From positions 1 to 18,272 of the forward strand of contig JABDJT010000150.1 in assembly GCA_013003335.1 (NCBI GenBank): DNA of 18,272 bases, given 5' to 3'. Below, one piece after another: positions 6,361 to 14,278 of this stretch (positions are counted from its first letter, which is position 1; each line of letters begins with the position of its first letter). Under the pieces are notes generated by a model. That model was not told the origin of the DNA. It saw only the letters and a list, made by a program, of their open reading frames with translations, and did not search any database. Position numbers and translations under genes: made by a program. The stretch is from Verrucomicrobiales bacterium (lineage in GTDB: Bacteria; Verrucomicrobiota; Verrucomicrobiia; Verrucomicrobiales; DEV007).

Positions 6361-8061
6361 ATGAGTGACGACATCGATCCCGCAAACGAAGCCGCTGAAC
6401 TGGCGGAAATCAGCCAACAATCGGTCGGCAAACGCCTGGCCTACTACACGAAAAAATCCGGGCCCGGCTGGTTGCAGGCGGCGATCACCCTCGGAGGTGG
6501 ATCGCTTGCCGGAGCACTGTTCCTCGGTGTCATTTTGGAATACAACCTGATGTGGTTGCAGCCGCTCGCAATGATTCTCGGCGTGGTCATGCTCAGCGCA
6601 ATCGCCTACGTCACGCTTTCCAGCGGCGAACGTCCGTTTGATGCGATCAAGCGGAATGTCAGCCCCGTTCTCGCCTGGGCCTGGCTCATTGCCGCGATGA
6701 TGGCGAACATGGTATGGTGTCTCCCGCAGTTTTCGCTCGGGACGGGAGCAATTCAGCAAAACCTGCTACCGGGGATGTTCGAGGGAACGGGTGATGGCGC
6801 AAAATATGCCGTCGGAGCCGTACTGCTCATCGTTGCCGCGCTCGTGGTTCGGGCCTACGACCGTGACAGCCGGGGCGTGAAAGTTTTCGAAATCATCCTC
6901 AAAGTGATGGTGGGAATCGTGGTGATTTCATTTTTCCTGGTGGTCGGAAAACTGACCGCCTCGGGCACCCTCGAATGGGGCAAAATCTTCAAAGGATTCA
7001 TCCCGAATTTTAAATGGTTCACCGAACCGGCCCCGGCCATCGCCGCAGCAATCGACGCCACGGGCGAATCGGCTCCTGCCTGGAAAAGCATGATTTCCGG
7101 CATCCAGACTGACAAGATTATCGCCGCCTTTGGCACAGCCGTCGGGATCAACATGACTTTCCTCCTGCCCTACTCGATGATCCGAAAAGGATGGAGCAAG
7201 CCCCATCGCGGCCTCGCCATTTTCGATCTTTCGACCGGGCTGGTTATTCCGTTCATCCTCGCCACCGCCTGCATCGTCATTGCTGCAGGGAGCCAGTTTC
7301 ATGGAAAATGGGACGATATCCTCACTGCTGACGGCGCCGTCATTGAAGGAAAGGAGAGCGGCTTCGGAAAAGTGGTGGGCAGCTATGCCAGGCAGACTTA
7401 CCCCGATCAATTCGATGGATTGGATAAGGATGCAGCCAGTGCGAAGGTCGCCGAAATCCAGGGACAACTGTCAGTCGAAGAGAAAAAACTCGCCGCGATG
7501 CTGGTCGAGCGGAAAGATGGCGATCTCGCGAAAGTTCTGTCCTCGCTCGCCGGGGAGGGATTCGGTCGAATTGTTTTCGGGGTCGGCGTGCTCGGTATGG
7601 CGATCTCTACGATCATCATTTTGATGCTCATCAACGGATTTTGCCTTTGCGAAGCCCTTGGCCGTCCGGGCGATAAGAAGCTGCACTTCATCGGCAGCCT
7701 GATTCCCGGATTCGTCGGTATCTGCTTCCCTCTGATTTGGAAAGGCGACTCCCTCGCCGCGCTGGCGGTCCCAACCTCCGTCTTTGGATTTTCGCTACTG
7801 GTGATCGCCTATTTCACCTTCCTGCTGTTGATGAATTCGAAAAACCTTCTTGGCGATAACATGCCGAAGGGCGGAAAGCGGGTTGCGTGGAACGTGCTCA
7901 TGCTGGTCGCAACGCTCGCTGCCACGATCGGTTCGATCTGGGCGATGAAGGATCGGGCTATGTTCAACATCCCGGTCGGAAAGATCGGCATCGGAGTCCT
8001 CGTCGTCCTGTTCCTTTTCGGCATCCTCGGTTTTGCATCGAGAAACAAAAAATCCACCTGA
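6361..8061 (+). CDS. Nramp-like membrane carrier lacking the canonical metal-binding motifs
   Basis: The 566-residue protein has about 11 hydrophobic segments and the general layout of the Nramp (SLC11) family, beginning with GPGWLQAAITLGGG, where Nramp proteins read GPGFL...DPGN. The DPGN metal-binding turn of helix 1 is replaced by LGGGSLAG. In helix 6 the usual MPH motif is absent (GTAVGINMTFLLPYSMI). Canonical Mn/Fe binding is therefore unlikely; Mg, Al or non-metal transport is possible, as in Nramp relatives with altered motifs. A hydrophilic segment of about 85 residues (roughly 312-398, including VEEKKLAAMLVERKDGD) is inserted between two helices. The family call rests on the N-terminal motif and topology and could be wrong at subfamily level. 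A good promoter lies just upstream. The gene may be cotranscribed with the oxidoreductase 46 bp downstream. Confidence 0.72.
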   Translation: MSDDIDPANEAAELAEISQQSVGKRLAYYTKKSGPGWLQAAITLGGGSLAGALFLGVILEYNLMWLQPLAMILGVVMLSAIAYVTLSSGERPFDAIKRNVSPVLAWAWLIAAMMANMVWCLPQFSLGTGAIQQNLLPGMFEGTGDGAKYAVGAVLLIVAALVVRAYDRDSRGVKVFEIILKVMVGIVVISFFLVVGKLTASGTLEWGKIFKGFIPNFKWFTEPAPAIAAAIDATGESAPAWKSMISGIQTDKIIAAFGTAVGINMTFLLPYSMIRKGWSKPHRGLAIFDLSTGLVIPFILATACIVIAAGSQFHGKWDDILTADGAVIEGKESGFGKVVGSYARQTYPDQFDGLDKDAASAKVAEIQGQLSVEEKKLAAMLVERKDGDLAKVLSSLAGEGFGRIVFGVGVLGMAISTIIILMLINGFCLCEALGRPGDKKLHFIGSLIPGFVGICFPLIWKGDSLAALAVPTSVFGFSLLVIAYFTFLLLMNSKNLLGDNMPKGGKRVAWNVLMLVATLAATIGSIWAMKDRAMFNIPVGKIGIGVLVVLFLFGILGFASRNKKST

Positions 8062-8077
8062 TTTACAGGCGCTGGGA

Positions 8078-8098
8078 ACTTGAAACTGAACACTTGAA
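8078..8098 (+). repeat. Short direct repeat ACTTGAA
   Basis: ACTTGAA occurs at 8078-8084 and again at 8092-8098, with ACTGAAC between them, in the 46-bp gap before the oxidoreductase gene. It could be a tandem operator with 14-bp spacing or simple-sequence decay. Nothing else in the gap is recognisable. Confidence 0.3.
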
Positions 8099-8107
8099 GC
8101 TTTCGTC

Positions 8108-9154
8108 ATGAAATTCGGAATCATTGGAGCCGGCATGATTGCCAACTTCCACGCCAAAGCCATCGCCGCGATGCAAGGCGGAGAATTGCACTCTTTCTTC
8201 GGCCGGCGACAGGAAGCGGTCGATGAATTGATCGCGGAAAACGGCGGCACGGCGAAAGGATTCACCGATCTGGACGAGTTTCTCGCCGATCCCGAGCTGG
8301 AAATCGTCACCATCGCCACACCAAGCGGCGCTCACCTCGAACCGGCCATCGCGGCTGCGAAAGCGGGGAAACATGTCATATGCGAAAAGCCGCTCGAAGT
8401 TACGCCCGAACGAATTGATCAAATGATCGCAGCCTGTGACGAAGCGGGAGTGACGCTGTCCGGGATTTTCAATCGTCGCTTCCATCCGGCCATGGATGCA
8501 TTCAAAAAAGCCGTTGATGACCGAAGATTCGGCACGCTCACGATGGCCGATGCCCAGATCAAATGGTTCCGCGACCAGGCTTACTACGATTCCGGCGCGT
8601 GGCGTGGAACGTGGGACCTGGACGGTGGTGGTGCGCTGATGAATCAGTCGATTCATCTCATCGACCAGCTGATTTACCTCGCTGGCGATGTAGCGGCAGT
8701 TTCCGCAACGATGGCCTGCCTGAGTCACGAAGGGATCGAAGTCGAAGACACCGCTGCAGCTGTTTTGGAGTTCAAAAACGGTGCCCGCGGCACGATCCAG
8801 GGTTCAACGGCCTGCTGGAAGGGCTACCCTGCTGAAGTCAATCTGTCCGGTGAACACGGCTCCGTATTTCTCGCCGATGAAAAATTCCGGATCTGGGATT
8901 TTGCGGAAGAAGCGCCCGAAGACGCAGACGTTCAGTCGAATCTCATGCTCGATTCTGAAGGAGACGGCCTCGGAGCGAGCGATCCGAGCGCGATCAATTT
9001 CACCGGTCACCAGCGCAATTTTGAAGACGTTGTCCAGGCAATTCAGGATGGCCGGAGTCCGGCGGTTGATGGTACTGAAGCCCGCCGCGCCGTCGCCCTG
9101 ATTTGCGCAATTTATGAATCCGCCCGGAACGGGGGCAAGCGCGTCGAACTGTAA
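8108..9154 (+). CDS. Gfo/Idh/MocA-family NAD(P)-dependent oxidoreductase
   Basis: The 348-residue protein starts with a Rossmann fold (GIIGAGMIANFHAKAI, glycine motif GxGxxA). It carries the family's CEKPLEVT motif with Lys94, and GGGALMNQSIHLIDQL with His183 and Asp186, which with the lysine form the usual catalytic set. The C-terminal alpha/beta domain follows to the end. Members oxidise or reduce sugars, inositols or amino sugars using NAD(P). Specificity cannot be read here, although planctomycete and verrucomicrobial genomes carry many paralogues for polysaccharide breakdown. It follows the Nramp-like gene by 46 bp on the same strand. Repeat copy 3 fills the gap after its stop codon. Confidence 0.93.
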   Translation: MKFGIIGAGMIANFHAKAIAAMQGGELHSFFGRRQEAVDELIAENGGTAKGFTDLDEFLADPELEIVTIATPSGAHLEPAIAAAKAGKHVICEKPLEVTPERIDQMIAACDEAGVTLSGIFNRRFHPAMDAFKKAVDDRRFGTLTMADAQIKWFRDQAYYDSGAWRGTWDLDGGGALMNQSIHLIDQLIYLAGDVAAVSATMACLSHEGIEVEDTAAAVLEFKNGARGTIQGSTACWKGYPAEVNLSGEHGSVFLADEKFRIWDFAEEAPEDADVQSNLMLDSEGDGLGASDPSAINFTGHQRNFEDVVQAIQDGRSPAVDGTEARRAVALICAIYESARNGGKRVEL

Positions 9155-9155
9155 T

Positions 9156-9202
9156 TTCGATCCAATAGGGTTCGTTTGGCGAACCAACCCTGTTTGTTCG
9201 TT
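9156..9202. repeat. Dispersed 47-bp palindrome, copy 3 (convergent gap)
   Basis: Left arm TTCGATCCAATAGGGT (9156-9171), centre with GTTTGGCGAAC, right arm ACCCTGTTTGTTCGTT (9187-9202). The right edge touches the amidase stop codon (9203-9205), and the left edge is one base from the oxidoreductase stop (9152-9154). The palindrome is thus the whole intergenic region and could serve as a shared 3'-end structure for both genes. Confidence 0.87.
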
Positions 9203-9823
9203 TTAGCGTCGACGGTCGTATTTCATCAGGCCACGAACAATTCCGTCGACCACGGCCTGCCGGTACCGTGGATCCATCATCGCATTCCGTTCCGTGCGAT
9301 TCGATACGAATCCGCCCTCCACGAGCACAGCCGGGTGACGCGTCTTTTTCAAAACGACAAAATTGGCGGTTTTGACCCCGCGGTTCTCCGTCCGGATTGA
9401 ACGCATCAATTCCCCCTGGATATGGGTGGCAAGGGTTCGGCCGGTGGCGCTCTTGTAAAAAGTTTCGATTCCGGTGACCTGGCCTTTCCAACTGGAATTG
9501 AAATGAATGGAAACGAAGACCGCGTTTCGGTAACGATTGGCAATGGCAGCGCGCTTGTCGAGCGGAACGAAGCGGTCATCCCGCCGAATCATCACGACTT
9601 TATATCCCAGTCCGGTCAAGGCACGTTCCAATCGTCGAGCGACATCGAGATTCAGGTGTTTTTCGTAAACCAGCGAATGATCCGCTCCCCGATCATGGCC
9701 TCCGTGGCCAGCGTCGATAATCACAGTGTTAAAAGCGGAAGCTGCAGGAGCAGCGATCGTCAAAATCCCGACAACCGCCGCAGCAATTGCGAGATTTTTT
9801 AAGAAATACTGCCCAAAGTTCAT
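9203..9823 (-). CDS. Secreted N-acetylmuramoyl-L-alanine amidase (Amidase_3)
   Basis: The enzyme would cleave the amide bond between MurNAc and the stem peptide of peptidoglycan, as AmiA/B/C do at cell separation. I chose ATG 9823 (206 residues) because GGGA lies about 8 bases upstream; an in-frame TTG at 9835 would add four residues. A signal peptide ends at about residue 30 (AAPAASA). Zinc ligands are His40 in IIDAGHGGHD, Glu54 in YEKHLNLD, and His107 in VSIHFNSS; Glu169 in VLVEGGFVSN is the catalytic acid. The regulatory helix that blocks the active site in EnvC/NlpD-controlled amidases is not obvious, and no AMIN or SPOR domain is present. It is therefore a minimal catalytic amidase. Confidence 0.93.
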   Translation of the reverse strand: MNFGQYFLKNLAIAAAVVGILTIAAPAASAFNTVIIDAGHGGHDRGADHSLVYEKHLNLDVARRLERALTGLGYKVVMIRRDDRFVPLDKRAAIANRYRNAVFVSIHFNSSWKGQVTGIETFYKSATGRTLATHIQGELMRSIRTENRGVKTANFVVLKKTRHPAVLVEGGFVSNRTERNAMMDPRYRQAVVDGIVRGLMKYDRRR

Positions 9824-9914
9824 TTTTGTTCCCAATTTTTTAAAAAGACGAGCCGAACCTGATTAATATTCAACAAAAATTAGAAATATCCACTATTTAG
9901 ATTCTAAAACGTAT
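9824..9914 (-). other. AT-rich upstream region of the amidase gene
   Basis: This stretch is much more AT-rich than the rest of the window, with runs such as TTTTTTAAAAA and ATTAATATTC. It must hold the amidase promoter, since the ExbBD terminator lies just before it in the reading direction. I could not settle on one pair of -35/-10 boxes. Confidence 0.45.
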
Positions 9915-9943
9915 AAAAAGCGGGAGAATTAGATCAATCTCCC
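9915..9943 (-). terminator. Rho-independent terminator of exbB-exbD
   Basis: On the reverse strand GGGAGA (9943-9938) pairs with TCTCCC (9927-9922) across a 10-nt loop. GC and then five T (9919-9915) follow. It lies 25-50 bases past the exbD stop. A second hairpin directly before it, CTCTCC at 9948-9953 with GGAGAG at 9959-9964, has a 5-base loop and probably helps fold or protect the 3' end. Confidence 0.65.
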
Positions 9944-9967
9944 TCCCCTCTCCTTTTCGGAGAGAAA

Positions 9968-10384
9968 TCAGTTCCGGGTCGCGAAGTGAACTTTATTGAC
10001 GCCTGCTTTGGAAGCAGCGTCGATGACCTTTTTCACGTTTTCGTGGAGCGTCCCGCGATCAGTGCGGAGATGCAGCTGCAGGTTCGGCGTGGACGCCTTC
10101 CGGGCGGAAATGAGATCGGTAACTGACTCCAGATCAATAAGTTTCCCACTTTCTCCGGCAATATCGCCATTCGGGAGAATGTTCAGGACCAACCGGTCCT
10201 TCGTTGCGTCCGGAATGATGGCCGAAGAGGCATCGGGCACTGTTACGCGTGGGTCCTGACGGATCGTTACAAGCTTGGAACTAACCATGAAAAAGATCAG
10301 GAGCAGAAACACCAGATCGATCATCGGGGAGAGATCCGCCGAGAGCAGGCTTTTGCGAAAAAGCGCATGTTTCGAGTTTCGCAT
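9968..10384 (-). CDS. exbD: ExbD/TolR biopolymer transport protein
   Basis: The 138-residue protein has a short cytoplasmic N-terminus and one membrane helix with the signature LSPMIDLVFLLLIFFMV. Asp23 in this helix is the protonatable residue that carries the proton through the ExbB channel. The periplasmic domain (about 50-138) has the expected alternation of strands and helices. It works with ExbB to convert proton-motive force into movement of a TonB- or TolA-like partner. It follows exbB with 3 bp between stop and start, so the two are cotranscribed and probably translationally coupled. A terminator follows. Confidence 0.93.
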   Translation of the reverse strand: MRNSKHALFRKSLLSADLSPMIDLVFLLLIFFMVSSKLVTIRQDPRVTVPDASSAIIPDATKDRLVLNILPNGDIAGESGKLIDLESVTDLISARKASTPNLQLHLRTDRGTLHENVKKVIDAASKAGVNKVHFATRN

Positions 10385-10387
10385 TGG

Positions 10388-11257
10388 TCATTCCGTGTCC
10401 GCCGCACCATTCCGGTAGGCATTTTCCCGGGATGCGAGTGACTCCTCTTCATACACAGTTGAGGCCAGTGCCGCCTGGCGGAGTAGCCCCAGCATCCGAT
10501 TAGCCCGGTCTTCGCTCTCGGAAACCAGGCTCTCAAGTTTGTCCCGGAGGTGGAAATAGAGAAAGATCGCCGGCAGAGCAATGACCAATCCGGTTGCCGT
10601 GGTAATCAGAGCTTCGGAAATGTGGCTTGCCAGCACATTGGGATTGTCGAGTCCCTGTCCGAGTTTACCGAAGGCCTTGATCATTCCGGAAACGGTCCCG
10701 AGCAACCCTGCCATGGGGGCGGCCTGAGCGATCACCGCGAAATAATTCACGAACCGCGCCCGGTGACGATTCGATTTCTGGCCGGCCTCCGCGATCAGGT
10801 CTCGATGCAGTTCTGCTTCATCGGCTGAGTATCCGTATTCGTTGACGTGCGTGGCAATGGCCGCGCACATTTTCGCCATCGTCGGCGCATCTTTTTCGTT
10901 CGATTTCTCGATCACTGCCCCCAGATCTGCCCGTGATATTTTCTCTCTTAAGAATTCCTCCTCCTCGGTTGGGTAAAAATTCTTCGGATTAAAATCGAGG
11001 AAGCAATAGACTGCCAGACCGACCAGGGCGAACGAAAAGGCTCCCAGGAGCCACATTGCCCATCCGCCGTTCTTGATCAGGCCGAGAAGTGACGTGTCCC
11101 GAACTTCATCGCCGCCCTCGTTCGCTTTTGTCTCCGCCCCGACTTCAGGCGTCAGGCCGGGAACATTCAAATCGTCATCCTGCGAAAAAACCTGCGGCGA
11201 AAAACAGGCCGAGACGACAAAAACGGAAAGAAGGAGAGCGAGGATTTTACGAATCAT
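10388..11257 (-). CDS. exbB: ExbB/TolQ/MotA-family proton channel with N-terminal signal sequence
   Basis: The 289-residue protein starts with a signal-like segment (ILALLLSVFVVSAC), followed by a polar periplasmic stretch and three membrane helices at about 65-87, 170-198 and 213-237. The second contains the channel motif AAPMAGLLGTVSGMIKAFG, and the third TTATGLVIALPAIFLYF. These are diagnostic for ExbB/TolQ. The extra N-terminal region, with VSAC at 15-18 resembling a lipobox, is absent from E. coli ExbB. Similar extended ExbBs occur in other phyla, to my knowledge. It pairs with the downstream exbD. No TonB or TonB-dependent receptor is in the window, so the energised partner is unknown; the OmpA-domain protein at 3990 is a remote possibility. 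Confidence 0.92.
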   Translation of the reverse strand: MIRKILALLLSVFVVSACFSPQVFSQDDDLNVPGLTPEVGAETKANEGGDEVRDTSLLGLIKNGGWAMWLLGAFSFALVGLAVYCFLDFNPKNFYPTEEEEFLREKISRADLGAVIEKSNEKDAPTMAKMCAAIATHVNEYGYSADEAELHRDLIAEAGQKSNRHRARFVNYFAVIAQAAPMAGLLGTVSGMIKAFGKLGQGLDNPNVLASHISEALITTATGLVIALPAIFLYFHLRDKLESLVSESEDRANRMLGLLRQAALASTVYEEESLASRENAYRNGAADTE

Positions 11258-11265
11258 CGTGACGG

Positions 11266-11294
11266 GTTTTAGCGGAATCGAAGCGGAATGGCAA
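11266..11294 (-). promoter_or_regulatory. Possible exbB promoter, nearly leaderless
   Basis: On the reverse strand TTGCCA (11294-11289) and TAAAAC (11271-11266) are 17 bp apart. The -10 box ends only 8 bp before the ATG (11257-11255), so the predicted transcript would start within a few bases of the start codon. The promoter lies between repeat copy 4 and the gene. Confidence 0.38.
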
Positions 11295-11304
11295 GTGACG
11301 GAAA

Positions 11305-11351
11305 AACGAATGAACAGGGTCTGTTCGACGAACCAACCCAGTTGGTTGGGA
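11305..11351. repeat. Dispersed 47-bp palindrome, copy 4
   Basis: Left arm AACGAATGAACAGGGT (11305-11320), centre with GTTCGACGAAC, right arm ACCCAGTTGGTTGGGA (11336-11351). The right edge touches the stop codon (11354-11352) of the short MetE on the reverse strand. The outer part of the right arm has drifted (GGGA in place of CGTT). The copy separates the symporter/MetE cassette from the exbB promoter. Confidence 0.83.
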
Positions 11352-12371
11352 TCAGGCGATCCCCAAATATTGATCGCGCCCCGCTGCCAGCGCCTCGATT
11401 TTCCGGTCAGCGACGGAACGTTTCAGCATCCAGAAACCACAATCGGGATGCACCCAGCGCACGCGATTTTCGCCGAGGACGGATTCGGCCTTCTCGATCC
11501 GCGCCGCAATTTCGCCGGCGGTTTCAATGTGATTGACCTTGATGTCGATGACGCCCAGCCCCAACGCAATACGGTCATCGACGTCTTTCAGCGCGTCCAG
11601 ATCATCGTCGGGCCGGTGAGCCAGCTCGAGGACGAGATGATCGCAGCGCAGCTCGTTCAGGAAATCGGTCAGCTTTTTCCAGCCGCCGGACTGGATCGTT
11701 TGGCCACCATAATTTCCGAAGCAAAAATGAATCGCCGTTTCCGTCCCGTCATCGACCGCATCGAGAATCGTATTGATCGCCGCCGCCGCGAGCGGCCCGT
11801 CTTCAGGGCTGCCGGGGATATTCGCCTCGTCGACCTGAACGCAATCGCAGGGTAATCCGCGGACCTGTTCCGCGAGGACTTCGGCAATCGCCATCGTCAG
11901 TTTTTCGAAATCGTTGTAGTGGTTATCCAGCAGCGTGCGCGAAAGCATGTAGGGGCTTGTGAGGGTAAATTTGAAGGGACCGCCAGCCACTTCTTCCGCC
12001 CGGAGACAGTCGTCGTAGAGGTTCAGCGAGCCTTCGCCGAGTTCGCCGTTCACCACTGCGGCTGGTTTTGCGCGAAAAGCCATCTCGGTTTTCTGCTGGT
12101 ATTGTAACGCGTCGGAGCGCCCAATCCGGTCAGTCGCCCCACTGAATTTCCCTGTGAAGTACTCGATCATCCCGTTCGTGTCGGGGTGATTCACATCGAA
12201 GCGATACAACTCGCCATCGGTCGGCAGATCGATTCCGGCTTCACGCTGGGTGTTGAAAATTACGCGTGTCGCGTCGATCACGGCCTGTTCGCTGGGAGAA
12301 TTCGCGAGCCAGTCCGGCACCGGATACGAGCCGACGGTTGTCGTTTGGATTCGGGGTGTTTGTTCACTCAT
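11352..12371 (-). CDS. Short-form MetE (cobalamin-independent methionine synthase C-terminal domain)
   Basis: The product is 339 residues, about half of canonical MetE, and corresponds to its catalytic C-terminal barrel alone. It begins TTTVGSYPVPDW, matching the start of that domain. The zinc/thiol site is complete: His215 and Cys217 in AIHFCFGN, Glu249 in LVLELAH, and Cys311 in HPDCGF. DCVQVDEANIPG matches the family's conserved Asp/Glu segment. Stand-alone forms are known from bacteria and archaea and may take the methyl group from a corrinoid protein or another donor instead of methyl-tetrahydrofolate-polyglutamate. Activity on homocysteine or another thiol is likely, but the donor is unknown. 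ATG 12371 overlaps the end of the symporter gene by 8 bp, which suggests translational coupling and a linked role. Confidence 0.88.
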   Translation of the reverse strand: MSEQTPRIQTTTVGSYPVPDWLANSPSEQAVIDATRVIFNTQREAGIDLPTDGELYRFDVNHPDTNGMIEYFTGKFSGATDRIGRSDALQYQQKTEMAFRAKPAAVVNGELGEGSLNLYDDCLRAEEVAGGPFKFTLTSPYMLSRTLLDNHYNDFEKLTMAIAEVLAEQVRGLPCDCVQVDEANIPGSPEDGPLAAAAINTILDAVDDGTETAIHFCFGNYGGQTIQSGGWKKLTDFLNELRCDHLVLELAHRPDDDLDALKDVDDRIALGLGVIDIKVNHIETAGEIAARIEKAESVLGENRVRWVHPDCGFWMLKRSVADRKIEALAAGRDQYLGIA

Positions 12372-13983
12372 CGGATTCAAAATCTCTCGCAAAAGTTTCG
12401 ACGTGGTTGGTGGGCAGTTTTTTCGTAACTGCGCTGACGGCAACGAACACGATGGCATTCACGGCGCAACCGGTGAATCCGGTGTCGAGCAGGCGGCTCA
12501 AATTCGCGAGTCCGCTGACCGGTTCACCGACGATCTTGGTGAAAATCAGCACCGCCAGCACCGTCAGCAATCCGGCACTGATTCCGGCGATGGCTCCCGC
12601 TTTCGTTCCCCGGCGGAAAAACAGCATATCAAAGGTGACCGGCAGCAGTTGGCAGGAAAACGCGATCGCGAAGAGCATCATTTCGGCGATGAGCTTGAGC
12701 GGCTCGAAATCGGGATTTCGTTCGCCAAACTGCACCAGCCCAAGCGCGAGAAAGGTCGCCACCACGATGATCGATCTGCCCACCCAGGCGCGCTCGCGTT
12801 CACTCGATTTTGGGCGGATGAAGCGGTCGTATATATCGCGCGTCAGCACGGCCGAGAGCGAATGGAGATTGCTGTCCGCTGTACTCATCGACGCCGCCAG
12901 GATCGCGACGAACAGCAGAGAAACCACGAATGGACCGAGCGCTCCGAGCAGTTGCGGGATGTGTTCTTTCATCATCACGACGAGAATCTGATCGAACGAT
13001 TTCACCAGTTCATGCGGCTGATCCGCTGCCAAATCCGGCGGGAAAAGCACCCGCCCACCGAGCGCGACGAGCATCACGCCGAACAGGAAACAGATCGGCA
13101 GGACGATCGAGAAAATCAGCGAGCTACGGCGCAACGTGTTCGCCGAGTGCGCGGAATAATACCGCATCCACTGTCCGGGCTGGATCATCGTCCCGAGCGA
13201 GGCGAACAGGCAAATCGTCAGCATTTTCCACGGCGACCATGCGTTCGACGGACCGGGTAAAGTCAGCGCTTCCTCCGGCAGCGTATTCACTTTTTCAAAA
13301 AACCCGCCGATGCCGCCCATCGCCGTTACCGTGGCGATCCCGGCAATCAACATCCCGCTCAGCAGCAGCGACCCCTGGATCACATCCGTCCACGCGACCG
13401 AACGCATACCGCCGATCAGGACGTAGAGCATCGTTACGATCGAGAGAGCAGTTGCGCCGATTTGAAACGCATTTTCCGTCCCGGGAAAGAGCACCTGCGC
13501 GAGATGCCCACCCGCCTTGATCTGCATCACGATATAGGGAATCACGTAGAGAAAACCCGTCACGGCCGCGAGAATCCGCACCCCTCGCGAGCCGCCGTAA
13601 TAATCCGATAACATATCCCCCGGCGTGACGTATCCCCGCTTCCGGCCTGCACGCCAGATCCGGCTGCCGAGCACGTAAACCGCCGCGCCGGACAGCGGCA
13701 GATTCATCGCAAACAGAAGAAAACCGATGCCGTCTTTGTAAATCAGGCCGGGGATCCCCAGCATCGCCGCGCTCGAAAACATCGTCGCCATGATCGTCAG
13801 GACTGTCACGATCAGGCGCTGACCGCGCCCCGCGAGGTAGTAGTCCTCCTCCGTTGTTTTGCTCCGCCGGAAACCGATGTAGCCGAGGACGAGCAGCATC
13901 AGCATGTAGCAAGCCAGCATCACGATCGGGATCGTCTGCATGCCCGCTGCTGCGAGGCAAACCGCTGGAAAATCGCCTGTCAT
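12364..13983 (-). CDS. Sodium:solute symporter (SSS family)
   Basis: The 539-residue protein has about 13 membrane segments in the SSS (PutP/PanF/vSGLT) arrangement. Recognisable points are FRRSKTTEEDYYLAGRG after the first helix, GGMRSVAWTDVIQG in mid-protein, QPGQWMRYYSA, and LAASMSTADSNLHSLSAVLTRD (about residues 357-378), which holds the Ser/Thr residues of the second sodium site. It imports a solute with sodium. The family covers proline, pantothenate, sugars and other organic compounds, and sequence alone does not settle which. Its ATG directly follows the stop codon of the small two-TM gene upstream, and its 3' end overlaps the short MetE gene, so the three form one unit. ATG 13941 is a less coupled alternative start. 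Confidence 0.92.
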   Translation of the reverse strand: MTGDFPAVCLAAAGMQTIPIVMLACYMLMLLVLGYIGFRRSKTTEEDYYLAGRGQRLIVTVLTIMATMFSSAAMLGIPGLIYKDGIGFLLFAMNLPLSGAAVYVLGSRIWRAGRKRGYVTPGDMLSDYYGGSRGVRILAAVTGFLYVIPYIVMQIKAGGHLAQVLFPGTENAFQIGATALSIVTMLYVLIGGMRSVAWTDVIQGSLLLSGMLIAGIATVTAMGGIGGFFEKVNTLPEEALTLPGPSNAWSPWKMLTICLFASLGTMIQPGQWMRYYSAHSANTLRRSSLIFSIVLPICFLFGVMLVALGGRVLFPPDLAADQPHELVKSFDQILVVMMKEHIPQLLGALGPFVVSLLFVAILAASMSTADSNLHSLSAVLTRDIYDRFIRPKSSERERAWVGRSIIVVATFLALGLVQFGERNPDFEPLKLIAEMMLFAIAFSCQLLPVTFDMLFFRRGTKAGAIAGISAGLLTVLAVLIFTKIVGEPVSGLANLSRLLDTGFTGCAVNAIVFVAVSAVTKKLPTNHVETFARDFESDE

Positions 13984-14208
13984 CTATCGCTTTTTCCAGA
14001 CTGTGAAATACGCGATCACCACCATCGAGGCCTGCACGAAAAACCAGGACACCACCCAGGCATAAATCGCCGGCATTCCCAAGATCGGTCCTTTCCCGTT
14101 CACCAAAAAGGCCCCCGGTCCCGCGCCCATCAGCATTGCCGCGAAAAACACGATTATCAGGATCGTGGCGAGACGTTTACGGCGAGCGGGTTCCATCTGC
14201 CCGATCAT
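13984..14208 (-). CDS. Small two-TM protein paired with the symporter (DUF3311/YhdT-like role)
   Basis: The 74-residue product has a basic N-terminus (EPARRKRL) and two membrane helices at about 15-36 and 46-69, separated by a short loop (VNGKGPILGMP). It ends in KKR, giving both termini in the cytoplasm. Small two-helix proteins of this size often sit directly upstream of SSS symporters, as YhdT does before PanF, and are thought to be accessory subunits. Here the TAG stop touches the symporter ATG, which supports such a role. I could not match it to a named family with certainty. ATG 14196 is an alternative start. It begins 25 bp after repeat copy 5. Confidence 0.78.
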   Translation of the reverse strand: MIGQMEPARRKRLATILIIVFFAAMLMGAGPGAFLVNGKGPILGMPAIYAWVVSWFFVQASMVVIAYFTVWKKR

Positions 14209-14232
14209 TCGAAAAAACCGGACTTCGTCCAG

Positions 14233-14278
14233 AACGAATCAACAGGGTATCTTCGCCAAACAAACCTGTTGGTTCGTT
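14233..14278. repeat. Dispersed palindrome, copy 5 (46 bp)
   Basis: Left arm AACGAATCAACAGGGT (14233-14248), centre with TCTTCGCCAAAC, right arm ACCTGTTGGTTCGTT (14264-14278), which has lost one C. The arms are otherwise complementary except for one G-T-type mismatch. The right edge touches the stop codon of the SanA-like gene (14281-14279). Confidence 0.87.

Noticed and set aside
8805..8810. Extra CAGGGT words in coding regions (e.g. oxidoreductase, ABC exporter) as further repeat copies
   Set aside because: They lack the opposite arm and the TTCG/CGAA centre, so they are chance hexamers.
12250..13520. Long forward frames opposite the symporter
   Set aside because: Arg/His-rich composition typical of antisense to a GC-rich membrane-protein gene, and no family motif.
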